Positions 23,471-35,400 of a DNA stretch of 64,000 nt are shown piece by piece. A program made the position numbers and the translations under genes. Under the pieces are notes generated by a model. The model saw nothing but the letters and a program-made list of their open reading frames with translations, was not told the origin of the DNA and ran no database searches. Positions within the stretch are counted from its first letter, which is position 1. Every line of letters begins with the position of its first letter. Source of the DNA: Protopterus annectens (Eukaryota > Chordata > Ceratodontiformes > Protopteridae); assembly GCF_019279795.1 (NCBI RefSeq), contig NC_056738.1, positions 399,875,968 to 399,939,967 on the forward strand, in the 5' to 3' direction.

Positions 23471-24317
23471 TTTCTCCCAGGAATATAATGTGTTGACGGG
23501 TACCAGGTGTGATTTCTTTTAATGGTGTATCCCAGACAAGTCAGTACCCTTTGAACAAAGGCCAGATGATTCAAAAGTATGTCCTGGCTTTCTACTGAAA
23601 TTAGACAATCATCCAGGTATGGGTATATTTGAATATTTCTTTGCCTGCAAAATGCAATAACTGGAGCTAGTCACTTTGTGAATACCCTGGGCACAGTAGA
23701 TAAGCCAAAGGGCAGTGCAAAGAACTGATAGTGCATGTAGCCTGCTTTGAAGCATAGGTATCTTCTGCAAGACTCCCTGATAGGGATGTGCAGGTATGCT
23801 TCTTTTAAGTCTAGTGTTGCCAACCATGCATCTTTGCCTAGCATAGGAAGCAGCTGATGAAGAGTCAGCATTTAGAATTTTGGAATCACCAGAAAGGTGT
23901 TTAGAGTAGAAAGGTCCAGGATAGGATGCCATGTATTGCCTTTTCTGGGTACCACGAAAAGTCTCGAAAAGAAACCTTGTCCCTTTTCCTCTTCTGGTAC
24001 CAACTGAATATCCCCCATGGTTAAGAGAGAGAGAGTACTTGATTTTGGGCCTCTGCCCACTGATTTTGGGGTAGATCTGGCCACCTGCTTGGTGTTGGTA
24101 ACATGTGGAAGTGAAATTTGTATCCTTGGGACACTATATTTAAAACCCATTTGTCCTGGGTAATGAGTTCCCAGTTTTTGGTCTGTAGACCAATCTCTCC
24201 ACCTAAAGGAGCATTCAGTTGGGAAGTGCTTGGAAGTTTTAAAAGCAAGTCATTGAGACAGTTTTCCATAGGGGGGAGTCTTACTACTCCCAGCTTTGGG
24301 TGCAGAAACCCCCCCAC
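23240..24317 (-). pseudogene. DIRS reverse transcriptase, copy B
   Basis: Successive open pieces read GFFSRLFVVPRKG and ILDLSTLN (24000-23880), WLATLDLKEAYLHIPI (motif A with Asp), QFFALPFGLSTVPRVFTK (motif B, 23720-23671), YPYLDDCLIS (motif C, YLDD at 23609-23620), and LTCLGYTI and GRKLEYNLQ (thumb side). The three catalytic Asp residues are present. At least four frame changes occur between 24317 and 23240, so no full protein is made. The motif set is diagnostic of DIRS rather than of LINE or LTR RTs. Confidence 0.9.
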
Positions 24318-25387
24318 TGTTTAGTCTTGTGTGTCCCCTGGGCCTGAAACCTGGGGTTTCTGCTGTGTCTGGGTTTGGCCTGAGAAGACCTGGAAGGAGC
24401 TGGAAAGGACCAATTCTTAGAGGGCCAGTGCCTACTAAATCTAGGAGGCTGAACTTGTAAGAAATCTTTAACAGTTTGCATAGATTTAGCTTTATCTTCC
24501 ATCTTTTTAAGAACTTCCTCAGCCTTGTTGCCAAACAGGAGGTCCTGATTTAAGGGAGCATCTAACAGTTTAGCTTTAACATGATCAGGCAAGGATTGCT
24601 CCTTAAGCCAAGCATGCCTTCTGAGCACAGACCCAGTAACAGCAGCCCTGCAAGAGGCCTCTAATGAATCAAATCCACATTGCAAAGTATGTTTTCCAAC
24701 CTGTTCAGCAGAATGCATTAAATCCTGTAATTCTTTATTTTCAGCACAGTCAGGAACAGGAATCAACATCATTTTCTGTTTAAGCAATCCAATAACATGG
24801 TGTTCATACTTTAACATATGAAACTGGCAGTTTAAAGCCCTAATGGCCAAGGTTGCAGAAGTGTAAATCTTTTTACCCCATCTATCCAGCACCCTGGAGT
24901 CTCTATCAGAAGGGGTAGGATTTTTAGCAGTAGAAGCCTTAATGCCCTTGGGTCCCTGTGAAATAGTCTCTGGATCCACAATAGGAATTTTTAAAAAGGA
25001 ACTTGTGTGAATCAGGAACCCTGTAATATCTGTCAGGTTTTCTGGGAGCAGGAGGCAAAGAATCAGGGGCCAAACTAGATTCCGAAAAGGCATCATCAAC
25101 AATGTCTAGTACAGGAGGTATAGCTAAAGGCCTATGCAGAGGCTGGAGTAAGAAATCCCTAAGCCTCTTTTTTGAATCAGAAAAATCCTGGCTTTCCCAG
25201 TGGAAATGCTCCCTTAGAGTATGTAAGGTTTCACCAAAAGAAAAATCAAAAATCCTCTGGAGGGGAAGCAGAGGGAATAGAGTCCTCTGCATCAGAATCC
25301 TCATAAGTAGATAAGGGCAAATCCAGATCATCAGAAAAATCAGAATCCTAGTCAGAAGATTCATAAACAACTTCAGTCCTAGGTCTC
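24284..25387 (-). pseudogene. DIRS gag, C-terminal part, copy B
   Basis: Two overlapping open frames (25370-24939 and 25102-24284) carry one protein broken by a frameshift. First comes FGETLHTLREHFHWESQDF with KPDRYYRVPDSHKFLF, then a helical segment LKYEHHVIGLLKQK, LMHSAEQVGKHTLQCGFDS, SVLRRHAWLKEQSLPDHVKA and LLDAPLNQDLLFGNKAEEVL. The RRHAWL and AKLLDAP...LFG--A-EVLK blocks recur in vertebrate DIRS gag proteins. It joins the N-terminal gag ORF at 25388 through a stop. It would form the particle that packages element RNA. Confidence 0.82.
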
Positions 25388-26074
25388 TCAGAAGGGGGGG
25401 GATTGGCTTCCCCTGATTAGAGTTATAAGATCTTCAGCCATTCTTATCATTTGTTTTTTAGGCATAGAGGCCTGAGCATGCGGCCTGGGCATTAGTTTCT
25501 TAGGCATGGTTCGAGATTTAGGCCTAAATGAAGAAGGAGACATTGGTTTAATATGCAAGTCCATAGGCCTGAATACACCCTCAGAAGCCGGTGCCTGCAC
25601 AGTGGCTCTGGACCCATCCAAGGTAGAGACATCTGCAGGTTCCACAGTTGAAGCATCTCGCGGCATACCGGACTCTGATTGGGTCTCAGTAGATGCCTGC
25701 GAATCAGAAGTAGCGGGTATCAGGGGCTGCGAAAGCGCCTCACTGAGTACCAGCGAACTGGCGACTGGCTTAGGAGAAGCATCGTTGGCAGCTTTGGACC
25801 TTAGCGGCCTGTCTCTGTCTTTATCATTGCATTTTTTCGGAATCCCGGTAGTCGGATGGCTAACCGATGGCATTTCTGGATAATTAAACTGAGAACCGAA
25901 ATATTTAGAGGTGAAAATATACCGACTACGGATAGTGAGCTGATTAAATAAAGCACAAAACCGACGGCAAGGTACGTCGTGGTCAGGGCCTAGACAAGGA
26001 ATACAGTACGAATGAAAATCTTTGTGAGGTATTTGCTTTCCACAAGTAATGCAATTATTAACTTTTACTGACAT
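25388..26074 (-). pseudogene. DIRS gag, N-terminal ORF with zinc-binding motif, copy B
   Basis: Open for 228 codons from ATG at 26074. The N-terminus has CITCGKQIPHKDFHSYCIPC then LGPDHDVPCRRFC. This Cys/His cluster (C-x2-C...H-x2-C-x2-C-LG-x2-H-x4-C-x2-C) is known at the start of DIRS gag proteins. A long Ser/Pro/Glu-rich, probably disordered region follows (residues about 70-200), ending in a basic stretch with MPKKLMPRPHAQ. It ends at a stop just before the rest of gag, which continues in another frame. An opposite-strand reading at 25506-25883 is its shadow. Confidence 0.85.
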
Positions 26075-26419
26075 CGGTAAGGAGCTAGAAAAAGTTTCCC
26101 CAACAGGGTATTTAGCTGACTTCGGTTCTGAAACTCGAAAATGAAAATTTCAAGAGTCGGACGACCAGCACTTGCAAACTGCTTCTGCTTCGGACACCGC
26201 ACAGCAAGAAAGACTGAAGTAATGGCATCGCTGCATGTTTTATACCCCTGATGACCTGCCGTCATGGAAGAAGGGACAGCAACTGACGCAGGACCCAAGA
26301 CTTTGTTAATCAGACCAACTGAGGGCTACTGCAAACAGATAACCCAAATGTAATGACTGCAACAGTGAAACACGAAGAACATCTATGTGTTTACAATATA
26401 TTTAAAAGTAAAATGACAC

Positions 26420-26540
26420 TGTGGGTGGGAATGAAAGTGACGTGGTGAAGTGGGCATGACTTCTGTCAGCTTAACTTGGACCTGAATTTTAAAGACCGGG
26501 ATTGTCCCTTTAAGGGACCTGAATTTTAAAGACTGTGATT
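26420..26540. repeat. DIRS-end-like module, copy B
   Basis: Same module as 12920-13050. Here GACCTGAATTTTAAAGAC occurs twice around GGGATTGTCCCTTTAAGG. It is probably part of the element's 5' terminal repeat. Confidence 0.55.
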
Positions 26541-26634
26541 TACACAGCCTGTTAGTGTTCCACCGTTAGGAAATAGGGTTGTCACCTTTTCAAATGCCAA
26601 ATGTGGGACTGTAAAAAAATGAATAAATAAACTT

Positions 26635-27190
26635 TATTGAATTATCACTTGTGACATAGGCAAACTTACATGTATTTAAAAGTAATCAAAACATATTAAG
26701 TTCACATTTACAAACATTATGCAGCACATGTATTGTTCTATAAAATATAATCAAATCATTACATAAGTTGTGCAATTCTTCCTTGTCTTAAACCTCATTC
26801 CTCCTCCAATGCATTTATCTGCATGTATAATTCTAACATTTCCAATTTTTTCTATGTTATTTATTATTACCCTTTTTTAAAGACCACACTTCCTGTTCTT
26901 TCAAGTATGGTTGCTTTAGACTTTGATTTCCATTTTCTAGTAATTGTTTTTTTGGCAACCACCAGAATTAAACTTAACAAGGCCTTACTATGTCTAGGCA
27001 ATTCAGATACTATATCCCAATTTGAAAGAAATCATTTCCTTAGTTACACTCATTTGCTCGCCCAGTATTCCTGACAGAGTACTCTGTAGGGAATTTTTTA
27101 AAGTCTGCCAACTCATTACACTCTTAAAGCACATTTCCAGATACCTGTTTCTTCCCCATTACACTGCCAAAAATGTACATCTACCTGAGG
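26635..27190 (-). pseudogene. L1-like LINE 3' end, copy B
   Basis: Near-identical to 13140-13695. The minus strand shows the AAKKTI-RKWKS type box near 26900-27000 and AATAAA signals at the 3' side near 26625-26640. Confidence 0.6.
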
Positions 27191-27334
27191 AAAATGCTTT
27201 GGAGTCTGCTCAGGGTATAAAAGGATCTATGTAAACACTTCCAGGCAAAAAAATCTAAATCACCTAGTCTTTGCTACATATTTGGGAGCCATACATATGT
27301 CCTCCAATTGGACATTTTGTAATGAAATGTGAAA

Positions 27335-28325
27335 TTTGCAGGATAAACTATACCCTTGACGCTTTGCTAACTCTGTAATGAGGATAATTGAAAATTATAC
27401 CCAGCTCACAGTCATCAGCAAATTTAGTTAACCATAAATCTATATTTATGGTTTTGATGTCAGAAAATTATTTGCCAAAAATGATGTCCCCAGTACCAAA
27501 CATGAAAGTATAAAGTAAAGTCACCTTCTTGCTATGTGAGGTGGCAATTCCAGTCTTAACTATGTAGGATTTATTCCTTCACTAGTTTGCTATCCACCTT
27601 TCCATGTAAAAGCCTATATTTAGGCCTTTTTGCTGTTTATAATACTGGTATAAGAAAATGGTGTGAAATACTTGGCCAGATCCGGATATGCTGCATAAAC
27701 TGAATGACCACTATCATCAATCTCTGTCTACTACCTCCATGATCTTTGAGAGGACATTTACTAAATTAAGTAGACATGACCTACGCTTGTCATAACGAAA
27801 CTGTTAAGGGTCTGGTAGTATGAGTTTTTTTATACCATTCCTTGCGAAGTCACATATGCATTTCACGGCTTTGCAAACTACTCTAGTTAGGCTGATGGGT
27901 GTGTAGTTTCCTGGGTCTGGGGTAGGGCCAATCCCCCTTTGTGAAGGGGTATCACAACAGCTATTCTCAGTCATTCATAGACATACCTTGTGACTAAGCT
28001 GACAAATTCAGGATAGGCTCCACATGGTATGTTTAGCTCTAGGTATTCAGACAATTTCCTGCCATGTAGAAGTGGTATTTTAGCTTTTGAGAGTACATTT
28101 AGGAATTGTCCCTTGAAAATGTAAGGGAGTCAGGAATGTATGTAATTCTAATAACTATTTATGGGGTTAAATTAGCATTGAATTTGTCTGCAGGTATATC
28201 AGGTATATCTTTACGGTCCGAATGAGGAGATGATAAATCACCAAGCAAAGGAGAGTAGTATTGCTGGAACTGAATTCGTTCTCCAGTCTTGGTGAGTACC
28301 TTCATGAACTGGATCCTGTTTTTTA
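27335..28325 (-). pseudogene. CR1-like reverse transcriptase relic, copy B
   Basis: Copy of 13840-14815 with about the same decay, including PLHK, VVCKAM, RSCLLNLVN and KFAGDCELG. A 9 bp unit, AGGTATATC, is duplicated at 28192-28209 only in this copy. Confidence 0.72.
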
Positions 28326-28334
28326 CAAAATCTC

Positions 28335-30550
28335 ACCAAGACAACACTGATATATAGACTATTTTATATAGCATACATCATGGATAGAGGTAGGTTAAAA
28401 AAATAAAAAAAGATAGCTAGATGCACAAGACTCTGGATAAAATAGTGCCCAATCCTGGTAGGTGCACTGGTGCAGGGACTGGAAAAAATGACGCTGTAGA
28501 ATCTTCAAGACACAAAAACATTCCTATGATGGGGCTTGGCCACACTCAGGGGGAGGATGGCCCCCCTGTTGTAGAAGGAAGAAGTAAGCCACAAAAGTCA
28601 CAAAAGCTGATAGGCCAAAAAAGAGCATAAAGATGATAGAGTGGACTACTGAGGATAAGAAAGAGATTATGTATTGTTAATATTATGCAAGTAGCCCAGA
28701 ATTTCCAAACAGAAGATATGCAAAAAGATTAATATAGGAATTAGAGGAAAGAAAAATCCTTGCCCAAGAAAAACTGTTAGAAGCTTCAAATAAAAATGTA
28801 TGTTGATTAATAATACAGTTTTATGAAAACATTATATAGACCGAGCAACAATGAGCTGTTTGGAAAAAGAAGTGACTGAAGTGCAAAATTATAATGAACT
28901 AAACCTACAGATTTTTGAAAGGTATAAAAATAAATATAGATATGGGAAAGAAAGAGAGATCTGATATTTTACAATATTTATGCAAAGGAGAAAGCCAAAT
29001 TAATCAAAATAAAAAAAAACAACCCCAAAGATATTCATAGAGAAATACAGGCCAAGGGATTCAGATATGGAAAATTTCACAATACAAAAAAATATGATCA
29101 CAAAGAGGGAACACAGAAGTTTAGGGATGTAGAACTTAAAAATAAAAGTTGAAGTTATGGAATACCTGCAAAGTGAAGGATTTAGTGTCAAAAGTCTAAC
29201 ACAGATTGTACCACAACATGAGGGAAGAACGAGTCCCCCAAGTAAGGAAAAACAGGAGGATCAGGAGACATCTGAACAAGAAATATGAACATGGGAAATA
29301 AAAAGAGATTTAACATGGTGCAATATTTATACAAACGGGAAAGCAAATCTAACCTTAAATAAAGATAAAAGTAAGGGTTTGGGAGATGTGGTGAAAATTC
29401 GGGGGTTTATAGTTGTCATTAAATGAGGTGTCTTTGCTAGGGATAACATTTGGTAAATTGATGTAGTTATGATGCAGTGGGAGGGTACAATGCAGGACAT
29501 ATAGATTAGCATTCAGGAAAAAGGTTTTTCTGATTAATTATGTATTAATGAAAATATTGAATATATATCAAATGTTTACATGATCCTACAAAAATATGAA
29601 AAGGAAATTGTGAAGTTGGTGTTTTCTTTCATATGTGATTTTAGATTAAACCAGGTAAAAAGATGTGTGTTCTATATGAGTAAAGATGAAATTGGATTGG
29701 GGTTACTAAATCCAGTTGTTTATTCTGTTTCTTTAAGCTTGTATAGAGCACTAAAGTGGCTAACAGAACAAATGAGAAAGTAATAGTGATAATGTGTAAA
29801 TATAAGCACAAAAGTTTCTGAGAAGTAATGAGAATAAGAAAAGAGAAAAAATATGCAAATGAAAAATTAAAATTGTCAAGAAAAACAATAACATGGAATA
29901 TAAAAATTGCTGATATACAGAAAGATACAACGATGTGGTATAGTAATGTGATAAAACAATATTATTATATAAATCCATGGGAACATTTACCATAGAAAGT
30001 GATTAAAGCCATTAAAGTCAGGAAAAAGTGGTGTGCCAAGATAACAGTGTCAGGATTCCTGTGCAGATTGGTAGTAAATAAGTTATCAGTAAAGCAGAAT
30101 ATGTCATATAAAAAAAGTTGAACGAGTGTGTGAATTTTGGGGGGCTGGAAAAAGCTGTGCAAAAAAGTCAGGCTATTGATATAAAAATAAAATAGATATG
30201 AATCTGATGTATGGATATTATAAGAACAAGTAGAAAGAATATGCGAGAAGAGTAGATCATTTATTTTATGTAATCTGAGTTATTTGTAAAGAAAGACTGA
30301 ATGAAATTTTGTTTCATGGAAAACAGATTTTGGCAGCTATATTGTGAAACATTATTATTATTGTTGTTTATTATTTATTATTATTGTTTTGATTATTGTT
30401 GTGGAAGGAGTGAGGGTCAATTATGGAAGAAGAATACTGAATATGTTATAACAAAACTGATAAATAGTAAAAAACTGAAATGTGTCATAAAAGAGCCTGT
30501 AAATATGTACATTTTGTGAATGTGTAAACAATGGGTTTTTATGTTGTGCA
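28335..30550. other. AT-rich block of unknown nature, copy B
   Basis: Second copy of 14830-17060. Scattered indels separate the copies, such as an extra GATGTAGTTAT-type insertion near 29462. No recognised coding or repeat family. Confidence 0.5.
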
Positions 30551-30552
30551 AA

Positions 30553-30790
30553 ATAAAGGACTCCTACTCTTTTCAGTAGGTGCCATGGGTTCTTTTACGT
30601 CTACCTGAGCTATCGCCAACTCATGCAGATGAGACCTCATTTAACATCACATCCAAAGGATGACATGCTCAGGAATGCAGTACCCCACTTATACTACACT
30701 GCAGTGTCTAGAATCCATCTGTTTGGTGTGGGCATGGAACCTATTACCTTCTACACCAAAAAGCGAGTGCGCTATCTGCTGTGACCTGAC
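30553..30790 (-). mobile_element. SINE-like conserved segment, copy B
   Basis: Same as 17064-17300. Minus strand holds GATGTTAAATGAGGTC and CCCATGGCACCTACTG, followed by AAGAGTAGGAGTCC. Fragment without visible pol III promoter. Confidence 0.6.
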
Positions 30791-31394
30791 ATATTAGTTA
30801 AATTAAAGAACAAATTGCATATAAAGCATTTAGCAGGAATTTCACAGATTGTCATTTTAATAGTTATTTTGAGAAACCAATTACATTAAATAACAAACAG
30901 ATGAGACTAATAGGTATCATTCAGAAAATCTGAATTGAAAGCTGAAGAGCTCTGTTACATAGAAGATATGGAGTAGAAATAAATAATGAGAGATCCACAG
31001 TGAAATAAAAGCATTTATAAATAAATATGGCTTAAACAGATTTATTAAAAGAAGAAAAGAAATGTGGCATCCAAAGCTTTAGTATGCTATGGAGTTATCA
31101 AATATAATGGAAGATGATGACATTGTATTACATTGTTATGTTATCAAGGCATTATTGTATTATGATAGTAAAGTGGTGTTAGGCCCTAAAATGAGTTACT
31201 AAAGTAATGCAATTTGATGTTATTTATAACTCATCCCTATCTTTGTTGGTGAGTTAGTAAGGAACTGGTGCAGAGACAGAGGCCACAGATGAATATTTAT
31301 TTCCTAAATGTTATGAGGTTAGCTGGGATCATGAGTTTTATTTTTATTTGAAATTGAGACAGCTTTATAGTGCAACATTACTAACAAGGGCATT

Positions 31395-31905
31395 ACAAAG
31401 GGGGCGAGATGCAGACGATTTTCATGTCAATGAGAACCAGGTCCAGTATGTTTGCTCCACTAGTGGGCATGTGGACTATCTGGTCCAGGGTATTAGTGTT
31501 TAGAGAGTCCAGAAATCTCTGGGCCTGCAAGTTTGGGGTCATATATGATTCTCATTTTATAATGATGTAGTTGAAGTAACCAGGAACATGGTATTAGATT
31601 GCATGCTGAGTGTCTCCAGTAAGTTTAAATATGAGTCATGGATTTCCAGGGTCATAGAAGGGGTACCCATAGCTAGCAAGAGTATGGTATGGGACTTTGC
31701 CTATGGTAATTTGGACATGGAGAAGCTCAAGTTCATCATCCTGTTTGACCAACCTTGCGGTGACCTTGTTATTGGTGTAGATTGAGACACCTCCACCTTT
31801 AGTCCCTACCTGTGCAATAGCTGGCCTAAATGTTTGGGAGGCATTGTAGCCTTACACAGCTGGGGTGCTCTTCTTGCCTTTAAAATCATATCTCAGTAAA
31901 TACAC
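31395..31905 (-). pseudogene. CR1-like endonuclease relic, copy B
   Basis: Better than copy A because it keeps GTKGGGVSIYTNNKVTARL, the N-terminal glycine-rich strand typical of CR1 endonucleases. DELELLHVQITI, the NYIII box, RFLDSVNTNTLDQIV and ANILDLVLID follow. Stops interrupt it near 31600 and 31560. Confidence 0.76.
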
Positions 31906-32249
31906 AGATACCTACATTCTTCAGGGTAAGGAGAGCTTGGAGGGAGTGGAGTTTATTGTTCAGACTCCTGGCATTGAGCAGTAACACCTTTAGAATCCAT
32001 TGGTTATTAAAATATAAAACTATGTTCAGCTTTTTATTTTTTACTTAAGTTAGTCCTAAACTTAAATTGAAAATTCAGTCAGGTATAAAATTAGCAACAG
32101 TAGAGGCACTTTCTGCTATTAATGAAAAGGGCAATTAATTGCCAATTAGAGATAGTTAACTGCTGTGCCCTGTTTCTATGTTAGTGGCTGTTGGTCTATG
32201 AAGTTTGCTTGAAGGTGTTATTTCATGAATAAATATGTAATTTATCTCT

Positions 32250-32730
32250 GTCTGAACCACTCTGTACAGGATGTCCTTCAAATGTATATAGCATTCTGCT
32301 GAACATTAGACCCATTATTGACTACAGTGTCCCGTTTGGCATTTACCCAACCAGGCACACTCAACAAATGGAATGCCATAAAAGGTTCCTCACCAGGAAA
32401 ATCTGGACGTAAGATCCTATCTCTGTAATCAGTCTCCTACAGGTTACTGAGATGTGATTTATGTCTAGCATATAAGGCATACTCAGATCCAACTTTGATG
32501 GATCTCTTGCACATCCACAACACAGGCAGCCCCAGAAACACTAGATCAAATCCTTGAGCTTTGTGTGAGTCATACATAGAACCAGCTTTAGGGACAGATA
32601 TGTGTCTCAAATGATTTCCAGAGTATGGAATACGCTCCCCATGTATGTGAAGCAGAGTTCATCCCTGACCCATTCAAAAGAAACTTTGACAGTCTGAATA
32701 TATCCAACAACAGGCACTTTTAGACAGTGT
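32250..32730 (+). pseudogene. CR1-like ORF2 C-terminal fragment, copy B
   Basis: Plus-strand equivalent of 18755-19265. Near 32600-32690 it reads SQMISRVWNTLPMYVKQSSS, clearly like the LWNKIPVYIRQSSS box of the younger CR1 at 52380-52430. Confidence 0.65.
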
Positions 32731-32884
32731 TTCTAATCCAAAAGCGATGTCTTGCATGCATTTAAGTGTTTGGGAGGCAACAATTTGTGACATACACATT
32801 TTAATGCTGATTGGGCAGCAATAAGAGATTGTGAGTACGAACTGTAATTTTCTGACTACACCCCTAGACTGAGCAGCTAGTTTT

Positions 32885-33128
32885 GCCTCATATCTGGCTT
32901 TTTTTTTTATTTCATTAGGGTTGAGAGTTCCTTATTAAGTTTAGCAAAAAGAGTGTTTTTGGCATCTTGAGAGCACAATTTTATTTTTGTGTGCATTTTC
33001 TTTGTAATACAGCCTGTTTATATTTGGGTTACACCGTACCGGTTTGTTCTTTAATTTGGCATTGTATTTACTTCTGAGGGGGACAGATGCATCTGTGAAA
33101 CTATTCAGAAATTTACAAGTCTTGGATG
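32885..33128 (-). pseudogene. CR1-like ORF2 linker fragment, copy B
   Basis: Minus strand reads FTDASVPLRSKYNAKLKNKP then INRLYYK, the basic linker between endonuclease and RT. The block shared with copy A ends at 33128; beyond it the sequences are unrelated. Confidence 0.6.
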
Positions 33129-33139
33129 GTCTAAACATG

Positions 33140-33350
33140 CAGTGTGGTAAAGCAACTGATTAATGGCACGGAGGTGCAGTGAGTAGCATTGCCATTTCAC
33201 AATGCTTCATTCTCTGGTTGAGTTTGCAGCTGCACCTCCTTCTGAGTGGAGTCTGCATGTCCTCCTTATCTCAGTTTGTGTTTTATCCAGGTTCTCTGAT
33301 TTCATCCACAATCCAAACATATGCTGTAGGTGACTTGTATCTCATTATAA
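33140..33350 (+). mobile_element. V-SINE-like tRNA-derived SINE
   Basis: GGCACGGAGGTGCAGTGAGTAGCA resembles the tRNA-derived head (A-box area). It is followed by GAGTGGAGTCTGCATGTCCT and TTTCATCCACAATCCAAACATATGCTGTAGGTGACT. This GTGGAGTTTGCATGTTCTCC...CACAGTCCAAA succession is familiar from fish and lungfish V-SINE-type elements. The B box is eroded. It ends directly at the (GT)60 tract, which may have grown from its tail. Confidence 0.72.
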
Positions 33351-33475
<125 letters not shown>

Positions 33476-33479
33476 TTTA

Positions 33480-34690
33480 TGATAGATATGGCTTGTCAGG
33501 GGCAGCATCAGTATGTGTCAGTGTGTGAAAACATGGACAAATATCACTGACCTTATTTGTTGTCACACACAATATCGAGGAACACATACATAGCTTCTGC
33601 CAGACATAGATATGTAGCATGTCTCCTTACCCCTACCCCTTAAAAGGCCCCCTCCCCTGCTTACTTGAAACAACACAACTCAGATATATGCACAGAAGGC
33701 TGATATAGCTAGAGTTCCTCTGGCTAGCAGCAAAAACAGACTACCATTAACAAGTAATTATCTTTAAACTGTACTACATCTAAGCCCTCAAAGCTTCTGG
33801 GGCTTTAGAAGACTGGCTGTATAAGGAGATTTTAATGCAGGCTTAGTAGGGAGGACCCATCCATAGCCACTGCCCCATGCCCCACCTAGTCTAAAACCAG
33901 CCATGTGCTTAGGTGTGCACAGAAATTCACTACAGCTACTGTGGAGTTTGGCTGGGGACATTGTGGTTATTATTTCTTTAACTTTCATTACCAAGAAACC
34001 TCAGAAGTCTACACTGAAGTTTATTTTACCTTGTCTAGGGTAGTGTGCTGTCTAGTACCAACAAGTTAGAAAACATTACTGTGATGATTTTTTTCCCCTT
34101 TCCTCACAAAATCACACACACATATAGGCACCCTATTTTGGGGACAGGGAAAGGAGGCATGCTTTGTATGTATGTCTAACAACAATTATTATTAAAAATG
34201 TTAAAATATATTACAGTCACCATTTATTTATTGTTTCACTGTCATCCCAATCTAACATCAGAGGGGTACACAGAAAGTAGCTGTCTTTTGATGTAGAGGT
34301 GAGAAGGCATGTCATGCATATGTAGGACATTGATTTGACATACATGACAATTGTCATTTTATTTCCACTTTCATCCCAATTTAATCCCAATTTAATACCA
34401 GAGTGATGCCAAGAAGTTGACTTTTTGAGGGATAGGGGAAGGGATGGAGGCACTATTCACATATAAAGGATTAGGTGTCCTCTTCTCAAGCAATTTGTCT
34501 TTTCTGTTTGCTGGGAACTGTTATTTTGTCACCTTAAAACACAACTTATTTCTTCCTCAAAATAAAAAGTAAGACTGCATTTCTTTCCTTACTCACAATT
34601 TTTGTTCAGGCTGTCAGTGGATCAAAATGGATCTAGAACCCCATGGCTTCTGAAGATATAGTAGTCCTGCTATATACTTATTATTTCCTC
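33480..34690. other. Unique-looking intergenic sequence
   Basis: No ORF, repeat family or RNA gene recognised. A CCCAATTTAAT motif is repeated near 34375-34397. Confidence 0.45.
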
Positions 34691-35400
34691 TACAGTTATT
34701 ACAATGCAGTCTCCAACCAAGCCTCCTACCCTGATTACCGTTCCTCCTCCAACTTCCATCCAAGCTTTGGAGTTGAGAGATTTGAATGTCCAGATCCATC
34801 CAGCATCTGATCAGAGAACTTCTCCTTCAGATGTTTGCCTTGAGTTCCTCTGCTCTGTTGGAGCAGGAGGACTCTCAGAGCCATTTCACACCAGTCGGGT
34901 CTGGGGATCGTGTATCAACTCAGAGGCTTTCAGATTGGTCCCTGATCCTCGGGGCTACAGCTCAGATGAGTTCAACTCTGACTTCATCTTCGGATATTGT
35001 CTTCTGGATCTGAGGGGGTCACAGCTCTGAGTGCTTCTTTGCCAGATCCGGAGGCCCGCTCTGTTTGGGAGCAGACTGCTGTCAGGGCTCAGAAGAGGGC
35101 TATGGCTTCTCTAGCCTCTAGGACGAGGTCTTCTTAAGATCTCCAGATCCCCTTTGTTCATCTGTAGTGTCTTCCTTCTGTGCCACCTCTTCCACAGGGA
35201 CAGCAAGAACCTAGACATCAGGATAACACAGCTGGTACCCCTGCCTCTTCTGAAACCTCCCTGGAGTATCCCATCAAGGAAGTCCCTAGGAAGAGGACTT
35301 GCAAGAGGAAGCATTTGGACTCAACTGAGGAGTCTGTCACCTCTGATACTGACCTCGATGAGAGAGAAGACACAAACTCCTGTCTTATTTTGTTTAAGTG
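34690..35400 (+). pseudogene. Unidentified Ser/Glu-rich coding-like fragment
   Basis: Three short plus-strand frames pass meaning to each other. They are 34786-35013 (SSSALLEQEDSQSHFTPVGS), a frame near 35000-35130 (ARSVWEQTAVRAQKRAMASL) and 35180-35401, ending in KRTCKRKHLDSTEESVTSD and an acidic tail. Composition suggests a disordered gag- or ORF1-like protein with frameshifts. A pyrimidine tract and CAG at 35160-35196 looks like a splice acceptor. I do not recognise the family. It lies just 5' of the L2-like LINE and may be its host sequence or a decayed ORF1. Confidence 0.35.

Larger units (their letters stand above)
22500..26420 (-). mobile_element. DIRS-type retrotransposon, copy B, truncated
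   Basis: Minus-strand order is gag (26074 to about 24280), RT (24317-23240), RNase H (23470-22500). DIRS elements normally continue with a tyrosine recombinase and a methyltransferase-like ORF and end in split inverted repeats. None of these is present below 22500, where similarity stops after the KIKQD segment. It cannot move by itself. Copy A (5593-8076 plus 11830-12850) is the same element, broken by a PLE. Confidence 0.88.

Noticed and set aside
25506-25883. 125-codon plus-strand ORF
   Set aside because: Opposite strand of the DIRS gag Ser/Pro-rich region, whose bias keeps the antisense frame open.
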